This document shows positions 1-8,151 of a stretch of 64,000 nucleotides of DNA, one piece after another. This DNA is from Nonomuraea harbinensis (lineage in GTDB: Bacteria > Actinomycetota > Actinomycetes > Streptosporangiales > Streptosporangiaceae). The position numbers and the translations under genes are program-made. The stretch lies in NCBI RefSeq assembly GCF_019396385.1, contig NZ_JAHKRN010000002.1, forward strand, positions 1 to 64,000, in the 5' to 3' direction. Position 1 is the stretch's first letter; the number at the start of each line of letters is the position of its first letter. Under the pieces are notes generated by a model that saw only the letters and a program-made list of their open reading frames with translations, did no database searches and was not told the DNA's origin.

Positions 1-97
1 ATTGCTCATGCGCCTCGTACACGCGAGCGAATGATGGACGTGGCAGTGTGGAGGAATGTGCGGCCGTCGCCCGGCTTGTCCGCATACGGTGGGAGCC

Positions 98-730
98 ATG
101 CAGGATCTCTCGCGGTTCCAGCATCCCCGGTTCGCCCGCGCGTACGACCGGATGAGCCGGCGGGCCGAGCCCGTCACCGGCGAGCTGCGCACCCGCCTGC
201 TGGACGGGCTGAGCGGCCGCGTCCTGGAGGTCGGCGCCGGCAACGGGCTCAGCTTCCCCCACTACCCGCCGGGCGTGCGCGAGGTCGTCGCGGTCGAGCC
301 CGACGACGTGCTCCGCGCCGCCGCCGAGCGGGCCGCGGCCACCGCCCCCGTGCCGGTACGCGTCGTGCCCGGCCACGCCGGGGCGCTGCCGTCCGGGCCG
401 GCCGAGTTCGACGCGGTGGTGGTCTCGCTCGTGCTCTGCTCGGTCCCCGACCCGGCGGGCGCGCTCGCCGAGCTGCGCAGGGTGCTCAAGCCCGGCGGCG
501 AGCTGCGCTTCTTCGAGCACGTGCGCTCCGACCGGCCCGTCCGCGGGCTGCTGCAGGACCTGGTCACCCCGGTGTGGTCGCGGGTGGCCGGCGGCTGCCA
601 CCCCAACCGCGACACGGCGGCGGCCATCGGCGCCGCGGGCCTGGTCATCGAGGAGCACGACCGGTTCACCCACCGGATCCCCGGCGCGCCCCCGCTCGCC
701 CACATCCTCGGCCGGGCACGCAACCCCTGA
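98..730 (+). CDS. Class I SAM-dependent methyltransferase
   Basis: A 210-residue soluble protein that probably transfers a methyl group from S-adenosylmethionine to a small molecule; the substrate cannot be told. The glycine-rich SAM loop VLEVGAGNGL lies near residues 44-53, followed by an acidic end of strand two (VAVEPDD) and the family pattern LRRVLKPGGELRFFEHV near residues 126-142, typical of the UbiE/Methyltransf_11 group. I chose the ATG at 98 because GTGGGAG at 89-95 precedes it and the conserved part (LSRFQHPRFARAYDRM) starts right after; an upstream in-frame ATG at 56 would add 14 poorly conserved residues. It ends back to back with the reverse-strand gene at 731. Confidence 0.88.
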   Translation: MQDLSRFQHPRFARAYDRMSRRAEPVTGELRTRLLDGLSGRVLEVGAGNGLSFPHYPPGVREVVAVEPDDVLRAAAERAAATAPVPVRVVPGHAGALPSGPAEFDAVVVSLVLCSVPDPAGALAELRRVLKPGGELRFFEHVRSDRPVRGLLQDLVTPVWSRVAGGCHPNRDTAAAIGAAGLVIEEHDRFTHRIPGAPPLAHILGRARNP

Positions 731-967
731 TCACGTGCCGCCCGGCAGCCGCGGGCTGATGCGGCCCTGGTCGACCAGGGCCAGATAGGCGGCGAACGCG
801 CCGTGCGTCCACATCGCGGCCTGCGACGACGTCAGCGTGACCTCCTCGCCCTCATGCGTGCGGAGCACGTAGCCGTCGGGCGACTCGCGCCGCCACTCGG
901 CCAGCATCCCCTCGTGCACGAGGACGTCGAGCATCCCCGTCAGGTATTCGCGTCCGGTGGCGAACAC
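731..967 (-). CDS. Small protein of unknown function, 78 aa
   Basis: A short reverse-strand gene whose amino-acid composition looks real (REYLTGMLDVLVHEGMLAEW, then THEGEEVTLTSSQAAMWTHG). The GTG start at 967 has a clean GGAGG eight bases upstream, on the reverse strand. That decides the start within a longer open frame whose upstream part is compositionally unlike protein. No domain is recognised, and there is no signal peptide or membrane segment. It is convergent with the methyltransferase, with no spacer between the stop codons. It looks like a small helical regulator or accessory protein, but that is only an impression. Confidence 0.6.
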   Translation of the reverse strand: MFATGREYLTGMLDVLVHEGMLAEWRRESPDGYVLRTHEGEEVTLTSSQAAMWTHGAFAAYLALVDQGRISPRLPGGT

Positions 968-1096
968 GGCGCGGGCCTCCTCGCATCTCGCCGGATCCCC
1001 CGCATGGCCCCTCAATTCTGCGTCGCGCGGGCGGGAAACGCACCGCCCTCGGGAACCTGGGACCGCCGGGCGGTGTATCACGGCCGGAGGTGTGAC

Positions 1097-1807
1097 ATGA
1101 GAAGGTTGATGGTCATCCTGGCCGCCGCTGCCGCGCTGATCGCGGGCGCGCCCCCGGCCTCGGCGTCCGGCGGGTGGGCGCTCACGTATCTCGATCCGGT
1201 GCCGTCCTCGCTGGCTCCCGGCACGTCGTACACGATCGGCTTCTGGGTCCTGCAGCACGGCACCCACCCGTTCGAGGGCGAGCTGGGCCCGACCGCGCTG
1301 CGGCTGACCGGCGCCGACGGCCTCGTCCGCGAGTTCCCCGGCAGCCCTTTGCCCGAGCCCGGCCACTACGCGGCCGCCGTCAACGTGCCCGAAGGCGTCC
1401 ACAAGCTGACCGGCGTGCAGGGGATGTTCCAGCCGTACGAGATCGGGGCCCTCACCGTGCCGGGCCGGATCGAGATCAACCCCCTCGACCCCGAGCTGGT
1501 CAAGGCCCTTCGTGAGCCGACCGTGGACTACTGGGGCGTGATCCGTCCCCCGGGCATCCCCGACCTCGAAGGCGTACCGGACGCCTCCCCAGCACCTCCC
1601 ACCGCGGCATCCGCGCCCGCCGCCACAGTTCCCGATTCCGCGCCCACCGCGGAAACGCCCACCGTCGGCGTCCCCCCGTACACACTCCTGCTCGCCGCAG
1701 CAGGCGGCGCGCTGCTGGCGGTGGCGGCACTGCGGTTGCCGCGCCGAGGACGCGAACCGGACCCGCCAGTCGACGACAAGGCGGACACGATCGTCATCTC
1801 GGGGTAG
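1097..1807 (+). CDS. Secreted, membrane-anchored beta-sandwich-like protein
   Basis: A 236-residue exported protein. Residues 1-23 form a signal peptide (MRRLMVILAAAAALIAGAPPASAS), and a C-terminal helix (TLLLAAAGGALLAVAALRLP, about residues 193-213) is followed by an Arg-rich tail, so the body should sit outside the cell, anchored at its C-terminus. The folded part (about 25-135) has the spacing of a small Ig-like domain (GTSYTIGFWVLQHGTHPFEG, then LREPGHYAAAV-type and LTGVQGMFQPYEIGALTVP strands). A Pro/Ala/Thr-rich linker (about 155-190) joins it to the membrane. I have a vague memory of uncharacterised actinobacterial homologues but no function. The start is fixed by GGAGG at 1086-1090. 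A TAG ends it before a 344-base gene-free stretch. Confidence 0.8.
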   Translation: MRRLMVILAAAAALIAGAPPASASGGWALTYLDPVPSSLAPGTSYTIGFWVLQHGTHPFEGELGPTALRLTGADGLVREFPGSPLPEPGHYAAAVNVPEGVHKLTGVQGMFQPYEIGALTVPGRIEINPLDPELVKALREPTVDYWGVIRPPGIPDLEGVPDASPAPPTAASAPAATVPDSAPTAETPTVGVPPYTLLLAAAGGALLAVAALRLPRRGREPDPPVDDKADTIVISG

Positions 1808-2151
1808 GCGCACGCCGCGCTTCAGGGGTGATCGTCCGTGGATGTCGCTGCTTGCCACTGCGGAGGCGGGCTGCTCGTGTCGGTCCGCGCCGCGGTGGTC
1901 ACGGTCACGCGCGGACGTGCGGGTGTGTGGCGTGGTGCGGGCTGCGCCTGGTGCGGCCTTGTGACCTGCGGTGGTGGGCACAGTCCGCCTCGCGTGGTGG
2001 CGCGGTGCGGGCGGTGTTTCGGCTCGCGGGGTGCGTAACGGGTGTGGCTGGAGGGCTCGGACAGGGGGCTGGACGGCGGGGGGTAGATCTTGTCAGGGCG
2101 TCGGGGGTCTGAGAGATTGCTCCTACTTTCTCAGCCCCCCGGAGGTCACGC
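1808..2151. other. Gene-free stretch before the S15 peptidase
   Basis: I see no convincing gene here on either strand; the short open frames have no coding-like composition. Its right end holds the hairpin at 2103-2140 and the ribosome site of the next gene at 2141-2146, so it is probably the promoter and leader of the peptidase gene. Confidence 0.5.
2103..2140 (+). promoter_or_regulatory. Leader hairpin just before the S15 peptidase ribosome site
   Basis: GGGGG, a bulged T, then CTGAGA (2103-2114) can pair with TCTCAGCCCCC (2129-2139), giving an 11-bp stem with a 14-base loop. The stem ends directly against the GGAGGT ribosome site at 2141-2146. In mRNA it could hinder ribosome access or act as an attenuator; there is no U-run, so it is not a normal terminator. 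The regulatory role is inferred. Confidence 0.45.
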
Positions 2152-4071
2152 GTGCCACCCTTACGCCCGGCCCTCATCGCCGCCGCCCTCATCGTGGGGA
2201 CGGCCACCCCCGTCCAGGCGGCAACCGCTCCAGAGATCACCGTCGAGAACGGCCGCACGCAGCCGGTCTTCTCCTACGCCGACGCCATCCGCGAACACGT
2301 GTACGTCGAGTCGACCGTCGACAGCGACGCCGACGGCAGGCTCGACCGGGTGCGTGTCGACATCATCAGGCCCAAGGAGTCCGGCCCCGGCCTCAGGGTG
2401 CCCGTCATCATCGACGAGAGCCCGTACTACGACAACTCCGGTCGAGGCAACGAAGGCGAGCGGAAGGTCTACGACGACGCCGGCAACGTCGTGAAGTTCC
2501 CGCTCTTCTACGACAACTACTTCGTGCCGCGCGGCTACGGCGTGCTCAACGTCGACATGCTCGGCACCACCAAGTCCGACGGCTGCCCCGACGTCGGGGG
2601 CAAGGCCGACGTGCTGGGCGGCAAGGCCGTCATCGACTGGCTCAACGGCCGCGCCAAGGCCTACCGCGCCGACGGCAGCCCCGCCGTCGCCGACTGGACC
2701 ACCGGCAAGTCCGCCATGATCGGCAAGTCGTACGACGGCACGCTCGCCAACGCCGTCGCCGCCACCGGCGTGCGCGGCCTGGAGACGATCGTGCCCATCT
2801 CCGCGATCAGCTCCTGGTACAAGTACCAGCGCTCCAACGGAGTCATCTACAACTACGACTACGCCTCCTGGCTGGCCAACTACATCGACACCGACCCCGA
2901 GCCCAAGTGTCAGGCCGTGCGCGACCGGATGGACGCCGAGGACGGCGACGACACCGGCGACTACAACGCCTTCTGGGCCGAGCGCGACTACATCAACGGC
3001 CTGCTCGGCGACGTCTCCAAGGTGCGGGCGAGCGTGTTCGTCGCGCACACCGTCAACGACCTCAACGTCAAGCCCGACAACTTCTCCGAGTGGTGGGAGG
3101 CGCTGGCCAAGCGCGGCGTGCCCCGCAAGATCTGGCTCGGCCAGACCGCCCACGTGGACCCGTTCGACTTCGAGGGCCGCAGAGGGCTCTGGGTGGACAC
3201 GCTGCACCGGTGGTTCGACCACTGGCTGCACGGCGTGCGCAACGACATCATGCGCGAGCCCCGCGCCGACATCGAGGTCGCTCCCGCCCAGTGGATCACC
3301 GAGCGCGACTGGCCGGCCCCCCGCGGCCACAAGCTGACCCTGCGCCCGGCCGCCGACGGCTCGCTCCGCCTCCTGCCCGGCAAGAAGGCGACCGCGAGCT
3401 TCACCGACGTGCGCATGACCGAGTCCGACATGGTGTCCGACGTCGGCACCGCCAAGCCGGGCCGGATCGCGTACACCACCGGTGAGCTGCCCCTCAACCT
3501 GCGCCTGTCCGGCACCCCGGTCGCCGACCTGCGGGTCAAGCTCGACAAGCCGACCGCCAACCTGACCGCGCTGCTCGTCGACTTCGGCGACGACACCCGC
3601 GTCGACTGGCGGCGCGGCGGGGGCATCACCACCCTGACCGAGGAAGACTGCTGGGGCGACAGCACCGCCGGGGACGACGCCTGCTACCGCAAGGTCGTCA
3701 CCAACACCGTCAACCGGCCGGTCGAGATCGTCGCGCGCGGCTGGATCGACGTGCAGAACCGCCTCTCGCTCAGCCGCTCCGCACCGCTGCCCGTGGGCAC
3801 GTACGGGAGCGTCAAGTGGGAGACCCTGCCGCAGGACTACATCTTCAAGAAGGGACACCGGATCGGCCTGGTGATCGCCGGCACCGACTCGAACTACAGC
3901 AACGAGACGGGCACCGGGGCGAACGTCACCGTCGACCTGTCCAAGAGCTCGATCGCGTTCCCGGTGGTGCTCGGGACGCCGCTGGAGAGCGTGCCGCAGG
4001 ACAGGGCGAGGTTCATCGGACCCCGGGAGGTGACCCTGCCGGAGCCGGAGCGGGAGTTCTCGTTCTTCTGA
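2152..4071 (+). CDS. Secreted Xaa-Pro dipeptidyl-peptidase-type hydrolase (S15 / CocE-NonD)
   Basis: A 639-residue exported serine hydrolase of the X-Pro dipeptidyl-peptidase group. A short signal peptide (about residues 1-24, ending VQAAT) leads to an alpha/beta-hydrolase domain. The nucleophile elbow GKSYDG (about residues 187-192) matches the GKSYxG of PepX enzymes; the acid is probably in HTVNDLNV (about 299-306) and the histidine in QTAHVDP (about 336-342). The C-terminal third (from about residue 440) has the beta-rich jelly-roll pattern of this family. It likely removes N-terminal X-Pro dipeptides from extracellular peptides, though esterase or acylase activity is possible in this fold. 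The start is GTG with GGAGGT five bases upstream. It appears to be a single-gene unit with its own leader hairpin and a strong terminator at 4092. Confidence 0.85.
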   Translation: MPPLRPALIAAALIVGTATPVQAATAPEITVENGRTQPVFSYADAIREHVYVESTVDSDADGRLDRVRVDIIRPKESGPGLRVPVIIDESPYYDNSGRGNEGERKVYDDAGNVVKFPLFYDNYFVPRGYGVLNVDMLGTTKSDGCPDVGGKADVLGGKAVIDWLNGRAKAYRADGSPAVADWTTGKSAMIGKSYDGTLANAVAATGVRGLETIVPISAISSWYKYQRSNGVIYNYDYASWLANYIDTDPEPKCQAVRDRMDAEDGDDTGDYNAFWAERDYINGLLGDVSKVRASVFVAHTVNDLNVKPDNFSEWWEALAKRGVPRKIWLGQTAHVDPFDFEGRRGLWVDTLHRWFDHWLHGVRNDIMREPRADIEVAPAQWITERDWPAPRGHKLTLRPAADGSLRLLPGKKATASFTDVRMTESDMVSDVGTAKPGRIAYTTGELPLNLRLSGTPVADLRVKLDKPTANLTALLVDFGDDTRVDWRRGGGITTLTEEDCWGDSTAGDDACYRKVVTNTVNRPVEIVARGWIDVQNRLSLSRSAPLPVGTYGSVKWETLPQDYIFKKGHRIGLVIAGTDSNYSNETGTGANVTVDLSKSSIAFPVVLGTPLESVPQDRARFIGPREVTLPEPEREFSFF

Positions 4072-4091
4072 CCTGACCTGCCGCAGTGACC

Positions 4092-4121
4092 GGGCCTCGG
4101 GCGGATCGCCGCCCGAGGCCC
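4092..4121. terminator. Bidirectional intrinsic terminator
   Basis: A perfect 13-bp stem (4092-4104 with 4109-4121, arms GGGCCTCGGGCGG and its complement) with a four-base ATCG loop sits between the convergent peptidase and sigma-like genes. There is only a weak T-run (TCTTGCTC), as is usual in actinomycetes. Confidence 0.8.
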
Positions 4122-4150
4122 TCTTGCTCGTGTGTGCATCTTCGCCTTGG

Positions 4151-6781
4151 TCATTCACGTGTTCGTGGGCAGTTGCTCCAATAGCCGCCTCCGTTCGTGT
4201 CGGGGATGAGGGCGCCTCTGTCATGGGTGACGGTCCACGACACCATGAGCGTGAGGGTTCCGTCCGCCGTGGTCGTGCCTTCGGTGGCCTCGCCGTCGCC
4301 CTTGGCGGTGCCGGTCCAGTGGACGGTGACGACGCCGGACTCGGTGACGGGCGGGCCCAGGCAGCCGGGGCGGGCGGCCGGGGCGGCGACGGTGAAGGCG
4401 TTGCCGGAGACGGCGATGCCGTTCGTGCCGGAGAACGAGGTGACGCGGCAGTCCCCGGTGCACGTCAGCTTGAACGTCCCGGACCGCTTCTCGCCCAGCT
4501 TCACGGACGTGGGCGAGATCGAGGCCACGGGCGCCGGGGGAGACGCCTTTCCCCGCGCTGCCGCGTCCACCGGGGCTGCGGTGTCAGCGGGGTCGGCGGG
4601 TGACCCGGTGTCCGCGGGCGCCTGGGTGTCTGCCGAGTCCGCGGGCGCGCTGGTGTCCGCTGGTGCCTGGGTACTTCCGGGGTCGGCAGGTACTTGATCC
4701 TGGTCTGTCGTGGCCTGGGGGTCGGCCGGTGCCTGTTCCGTTCCCGCCGTGGCTCCTGGACCGGCCGAGGACTGGCCGGTCGCCGGGTCCAGTGTGGCCG
4801 GGGCCTGGCGCTGGCGGCTCTGGATCCCTGCCCAGACCAGGCCCGCCACCAGCATCACCACACCGACGATCAGCGCCGCCCGTACGAGCCACCGCAGCGA
4901 GATCCTGGCCTCCGGGTCGTCCTCGTCCGGTCGCTCCCGCCAGAACTCGTCCCACGTCTCCCCGTGGCCCCCGGCAGGACTCTCCACGGGCGGGTTCGCG
5001 AACACCAGTTTGTCCCCGTACTGGGTCACCGGCGTCCTGCCGCTCCGCCACCCCGGATCCAGCGTCCGCATCGGCGCGTGCTGCCGCGGCGGGTCATCAC
5101 TCCGCCTCGGCAACGGCACACTGATCCACCCGTCCGCCCCGCCCTCACCCAACCGAGGCGGCGTCTCGTCCCCGAACCCGGCAGAACTCCAGGAGTGCGG
5201 CTTCTTGGGGCCGAGCCAGCCAGAGCTCAAATGCCTTTTGTCTCCGGCCCCGTCAAGGCTCAAGCGTGGCGGTGTCTTGCCACCTAGTCCGGGGAGGCTC
5301 CGGCGGGGGACTGTGTCGCCTCCGTGCTCGCCATCGCCCGAGCGGGCCGGCGTGCCGGGTTCGGTCGCGTCCCACCGAGGTGGTGTCTCGTTCCCGCGTC
5401 GGAGGGCCGTGGGGTCGATTCCGCGTTCGCCCCGGGGAGGCTCGGGGGCGTTCGGCGGAGCTTTCTCGTCACCCGTATTCGGCACGCTCCCGTCGTCCCG
5501 TGTCCCGTCCGTGTCACCGCTCACCTCGGCGGCTTCCGCGTTCTCGTCCGTACCGTCTCGCGGTTCGTCAGGCGGGGCGGCGGAGTCGGCCCGGTCCGGT
5601 GACGCGCCGGTGTCGAAGGGGTCTTCCCCGAAGGGCGCCTCGGCGGGACGTTCCTCCTGCGCCGTGCCCCAGTGCGGCGGCGCGGTCTTCTTCTCCGTGG
5701 GGACGCGCATCGGGGGGAAGTCGCCGCGTTTGCGGTACGGGATGGTGTCGCCCGAGGAGGAGTCGTGGCCCGCGGGCGGCGTGGGAAGCCCCGTGGTGCC
5801 GGTGGGCACCAGGCGCTCGCCCGTCTGGTGGGCCGCCCGCAGCAGAGCCTCGGCCGTGCCCGGTGAAGCGGACGGTCCCCGGCGCGCCCTGGAGCCGGGC
5901 TCGTCGGCCTCCGGCGGGCCGCCGCCGGAGGGTTCCTGGCCGGTGGCGGCCGCGCCCGCCACCGGCCAGGAGTTTTCCCTGGTGCCCGTCGTGGGGCCGG
6001 GGACCAGGGAGATCAGCGCGGGCGGCGGCTCCATCAGACCGCGCGCCTGCGCCGGGAACCCGTCGGAGCGCCACGCCGCCGGATCGCCGGGCAGCGGGTC
6101 ACCCCAAGCGGGCTGGTCGCGTAACGTGTCAGGGATCGCGGCCAGCGGCAGGCCGAGCAGCAGCACACCGGCCCGCACCCCCTCGCGGGGCGCCGCCTGG
6201 CAGGCCTGGCAGGAGCGGACGTGCCGGGCGATCCGGGTGCGGTTGCGCCGGCCGGGCGCCCTCGCCCAGTCCGTCACCCGTACCGCCAGCCGCGCGCACC
6301 CGTCGCGGGTCCGCGCCGCGCGCACCGCCGCGACCCACTCCTCCAGCCGGTCGGCGGCCTCCGCGATCATGGTGTTCACCTCGATCGCGGAGACGTCGAA
6401 GATCACGGCGATGTCCGCGCTCGCCAGCTCGTGCCGCACCGAGAGGTCGAGCAGCTCCCGGTGCGGCGGGTCGAGCGCCCGCAGCGCGTCGGCCACCTCA
6501 CCCGGCGCGCCCGGCCGGGTCCACGAGCCGGGGCTGGCCGGCCTGGACGCCGCGACGGCCGCGCGATGGCACCGCGCGAGCGCGTACAGCCACGGACGCA
6601 GCGCCTCAGGATCGCGCAGCCGCTCCCCGTGCACGTGCGCCGACAGCAGCGCCCCGGCGACGGCCAGCTCCGCGTCGGAGGCCGACAGGCCCGTGCGGCA
6701 GTAGTCGTAGAGGTGCCTTCCATGCTGCTCGCACAGCCTGCCGATGGCCTCGCGCGCCTCGTTGGACAGCGTCCGCCACAT
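4151..6781 (-). CDS. ECF-sigma-like / zinc anti-sigma / membrane / extracellular-domain fusion
   Basis: An 876-residue protein that looks like a one-chain signal transducer. Residues 1-155 resemble ECF sigma regions 2 and 4 (LRPWLYALARCHR, then LDPPHRELLDLSVRHELASADIAVIFDVS). Residues 187-194 read HVRSCQAC, exactly the HX3CX2C motif of zinc anti-sigma (ZAS) domains. A very long Pro/Ser/Gly/Glu-rich region follows, then one membrane helix (about 631-652), an Ala/Pro/Asp/Thr repeat stalk (about 655-745), and a beta-rich extracellular domain (about 750-876) with paired cysteines, like BACON/Ig-type domains. ECF groups with fused zinc-finger and membrane extensions are known in actinobacteria; the domain assignments here are by eye. 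The ATG has GGAGGAG upstream. No separate anti-sigma gene is adjacent. Cleavage in the long linker on sensing an outside signal would be one way to release the sigma part (inference). Confidence 0.75.
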   Translation of the reverse strand: MWRTLSNEAREAIGRLCEQHGRHLYDYCRTGLSASDAELAVAGALLSAHVHGERLRDPEALRPWLYALARCHRAAVAASRPASPGSWTRPGAPGEVADALRALDPPHRELLDLSVRHELASADIAVIFDVSAIEVNTMIAEAADRLEEWVAAVRAARTRDGCARLAVRVTDWARAPGRRNRTRIARHVRSCQACQAAPREGVRAGVLLLGLPLAAIPDTLRDQPAWGDPLPGDPAAWRSDGFPAQARGLMEPPPALISLVPGPTTGTRENSWPVAGAAATGQEPSGGGPPEADEPGSRARRGPSASPGTAEALLRAAHQTGERLVPTGTTGLPTPPAGHDSSSGDTIPYRKRGDFPPMRVPTEKKTAPPHWGTAQEERPAEAPFGEDPFDTGASPDRADSAAPPDEPRDGTDENAEAAEVSGDTDGTRDDGSVPNTGDEKAPPNAPEPPRGERGIDPTALRRGNETPPRWDATEPGTPARSGDGEHGGDTVPRRSLPGLGGKTPPRLSLDGAGDKRHLSSGWLGPKKPHSWSSAGFGDETPPRLGEGGADGWISVPLPRRSDDPPRQHAPMRTLDPGWRSGRTPVTQYGDKLVFANPPVESPAGGHGETWDEFWRERPDEDDPEARISLRWLVRAALIVGVVMLVAGLVWAGIQSRQRQAPATLDPATGQSSAGPGATAGTEQAPADPQATTDQDQVPADPGSTQAPADTSAPADSADTQAPADTGSPADPADTAAPVDAAARGKASPPAPVASISPTSVKLGEKRSGTFKLTCTGDCRVTSFSGTNGIAVSGNAFTVAAPAARPGCLGPPVTESGVVTVHWTGTAKGDGEATEGTTTADGTLTLMVSWTVTHDRGALIPDTNGGGYWSNCPRTRE

Positions 6782-6820
6782 GATCGACTACTCCTCCAGC
6801 TAGCACGGCGTCCCTCGCCC

Positions 6821-6842
6821 GGCCCCTGGCTACGTCAGGGGG
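6821..6842 (-). terminator. Putative terminator of the racemase operon
   Basis: CCCCTG (6823-6828) and CAGGGG (6836-6841) form a short GC stem with a seven-base loop, just past the last small gene of the reverse operon and before the sigma-like gene. The stem is short, so the call is tentative. Confidence 0.4.
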
Positions 6843-6846
6843 CCCG

Positions 6847-6963
6847 CTAGACGACCTCCGGCAGGGTGGGTTCGGGGTCGCCGGCGCCGGATCGGGCACC
6901 GTCCACGCCGGCCGCGGGCGTGGTGCCGGCGACCCCCGTCCAAGGAGCGGGGAAGGCGGTCAT
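6847..6963 (-). CDS. Tiny peptide gene coupled to the racemase-like gene, 38 aa
   Basis: A 38-residue open frame whose ATG overlaps the stop of the racemase-like gene in an ATGA tetranucleotide (6960-6963), so ribosomes could pass straight into it. The peptide is rich in Pro, Gly, Ala and Thr (begins MTAFPAPWTGVAGTTPAAGV, ends PEPTLPEVV) and matches nothing I know. No Cys, Ser-rich core or other obvious RiPP core is present. It could be a real coupled micro-gene or a chance frame; the coupling and the repetition of the same arrangement upstream argue for the first. Confidence 0.4.
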   Translation of the reverse strand: MTAFPAPWTGVAGTTPAAGVDGARSGAGDPEPTLPEVV

Positions 6964-7688
6964 GACGCCCTCCCGTGCGCGGCCGCCCGCGAGGGCGGCC
7001 GGTTCAGCGTGACCGGGCGGCCCGTCGCCCGCGACAGCGCCCACCACGCGCTGCACAGGTTCGAGGTGAGCAGCGTCCGGTCGTTGCCCGCGCCGAGCGT
7101 GCCCAGCACCGGCAGCGTCGCCATTCCGCTGCAGGCGAACAGCAGCACCGCGTCGACGGGCAGGTCCGCCTGCTTCACCTGGTCGACCAGTTCCGAAGGG
7201 GTGATGTCGTACGGGGAGAAACCGCCCTGCGCCCGCACCGGCACGACCCCGGCGATCCGCATGCCCGCGGCCTTCCAGAACCGCTCGGCCAGCTCCGTCA
7301 GCCACGGCTGGTACGGCGAGACGATGTGCACCTCCTCCACCCCGAGGTGCCCGATCGCCTCCATGATGGCCACCGTCGCGGTCGCGAACGGCACCCCGAA
7401 CCGCTCGCTCATCCGCTCGCACTCGTCCTGGTCCTCGTCCGGGTCGAGCAGGTAGCGGGGGCCGTCGCAGGCCATGACGAGCGCGTCGAGCGCCAGGTCG
7501 CCGAACGAGCAGGCCATCGCGGGCAGCGCCGCGTTGTAGCTCTCCAGCCGCTCGGCCATCGCCAGCCCCGGGCGTACCGGGAACCGGCTGACGTGCATGT
7601 CGGCGCGGGAGCCGAGCAGACGGGTCAGCTCGGGCTCCGCCGACGGGTTGGCGGGCGGCACCAGCACGCCCACCCTGCCGCGGTTCAT
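6960..7688 (-). CDS. Asp/Glu racemase-superfamily enzyme (maleate isomerase / arylmalonate decarboxylase-like)
   Basis: A 242-residue cytosolic enzyme. The N-terminus VGVLVPPANPSAEPEL matches the phosphate/carboxylate-binding opening of the maleate isomerase and arylmalonate decarboxylase branch. The two catalytic cysteines expected in the superfamily are plausibly Cys74 (VMACDGPRY) and Cys186 (LLFACSGMATL), at about the spacing seen in maleate isomerase. Members isomerise, racemise or decarboxylate small dicarboxylic acids; the substrate here is unknown. Its ATG overlaps the stop of the 67-aa gene upstream (ATGA at 7685-7688), and its stop overlaps the next start, so it sits in the middle of a fully coupled five-gene operon. 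A racemase or isomerase without recognisable metabolic partners is unusual. Confidence 0.8.
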   Translation of the reverse strand: MNRGRVGVLVPPANPSAEPELTRLLGSRADMHVSRFPVRPGLAMAERLESYNAALPAMACSFGDLALDALVMACDGPRYLLDPDEDQDECERMSERFGVPFATATVAIMEAIGHLGVEEVHIVSPYQPWLTELAERFWKAAGMRIAGVVPVRAQGGFSPYDITPSELVDQVKQADLPVDAVLLFACSGMATLPVLGTLGAGNDRTLLTSNLCSAWWALSRATGRPVTLNRPPSRAAAHGRAS

Positions 7689-7888
7689 GCCGCCCTCCCG
7701 CCGGGTTCCTCGGGCGGCACGTCAGGCGTTCTGTCCGGGAAGCCGTCGGCCGGGGCGACCGTCCGTCCGGACACGTGCCGGATGCCGTGCAGCCGGTGTG
7801 CCGTCCTCGCGGAGCGCTGATCGGCCGGCCGGGTCCCGCGTACGGGAACGCCGTGGTGCCGCGGGCCGCGGACCTCGTCGGTGAGCAT
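7685..7888 (-). CDS. Small basic coupled protein, 67 aa
   Basis: A short frame with its own ribosome site (ACAGGAG, five bases before the ATG at 7888) that starts two bases after the stop of the 86-aa gene and ends in an ATGA overlap with the racemase-like gene. The peptide is rich in Arg, His and Pro (MLTDEVRGPRHHGVPVRG at the start, DVPPEEPGGRAA at the end) and has no recognisable domain or signal peptide. Its position suggests a small accessory protein or a precursor-like peptide for the enzyme next to it; neither is shown by sequence. Confidence 0.5.
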   Translation of the reverse strand: MLTDEVRGPRHHGVPVRGTRPADQRSARTAHRLHGIRHVSGRTVAPADGFPDRTPDVPPEEPGGRAA

Positions 7889-7890
7889 GA

Positions 7891-8151
7891 TCACTCCTGT
7901 CCATGGGGGTTGCCCCAAGGGGCTGGAACGTCCTGGAGGCCGAGGCGGACCAGCTCTCGATCGGCCTGGCCACGTACTTCCGTGAAGGTGGCGCGGAGCT
8001 CCAGCAGGAGCCCGCGCAGTGACTCGGCCTCCTGCCGCGCCGCGCGCAGAGAGGCCTGTACGGCGCGGCGGCGGCCGGCAGCGCCGCTATCGCGACCAGG
8101 TTCATAGTGACCGTCCAGGCCGGGGGAGTGGTGCGCCGGGGGGCGGGTCAT
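7891..8151 (-). CDS. Small coiled-coil protein, 86 aa
   Basis: A soluble 86-residue protein with a long amphipathic helix (about residues 30-72; AVQASLRAARQEAESLRGLL continuing to GQADRELVRLGL) that should form a coiled coil. Its ATG overlaps the stop of the 247-aa gene in ATGA at 8148-8151, so the two are translationally coupled and probably made in equal amounts; a complex between them is a fair guess. No domain family is recognised. Confidence 0.65.
   Translation of the reverse strand: MTRPPAHHSPGLDGHYEPGRDSGAAGRRRAVQASLRAARQEAESLRGLLLELRATFTEVRGQADRELVRLGLQDVPAPWGNPHGQE

Noticed and set aside
2161..4224. Reverse-strand open frame opposite the S15 peptidase
   Set aside because: Its composition is that of the complement of a coding sequence, and the forward frame has all the family motifs.
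4710..6704. A long open frame on the forward strand opposite the sigma-like fusion gene
   Set aside because: It has no domain, is rich in Ser/Arg/Pro as expected for the complement of a GC-rich gene, and lacks a ribosome site. The reverse-strand protein explains the region.
7685..7888. RiPP precursor reading of the 67-aa and 38-aa coupled genes
   Set aside because: No Cys/Ser/Thr core, no known leader motif, and no modifying enzyme (radical SAM, YcaO, lanthionine synthase) is near, so I call them only small coupled genes.
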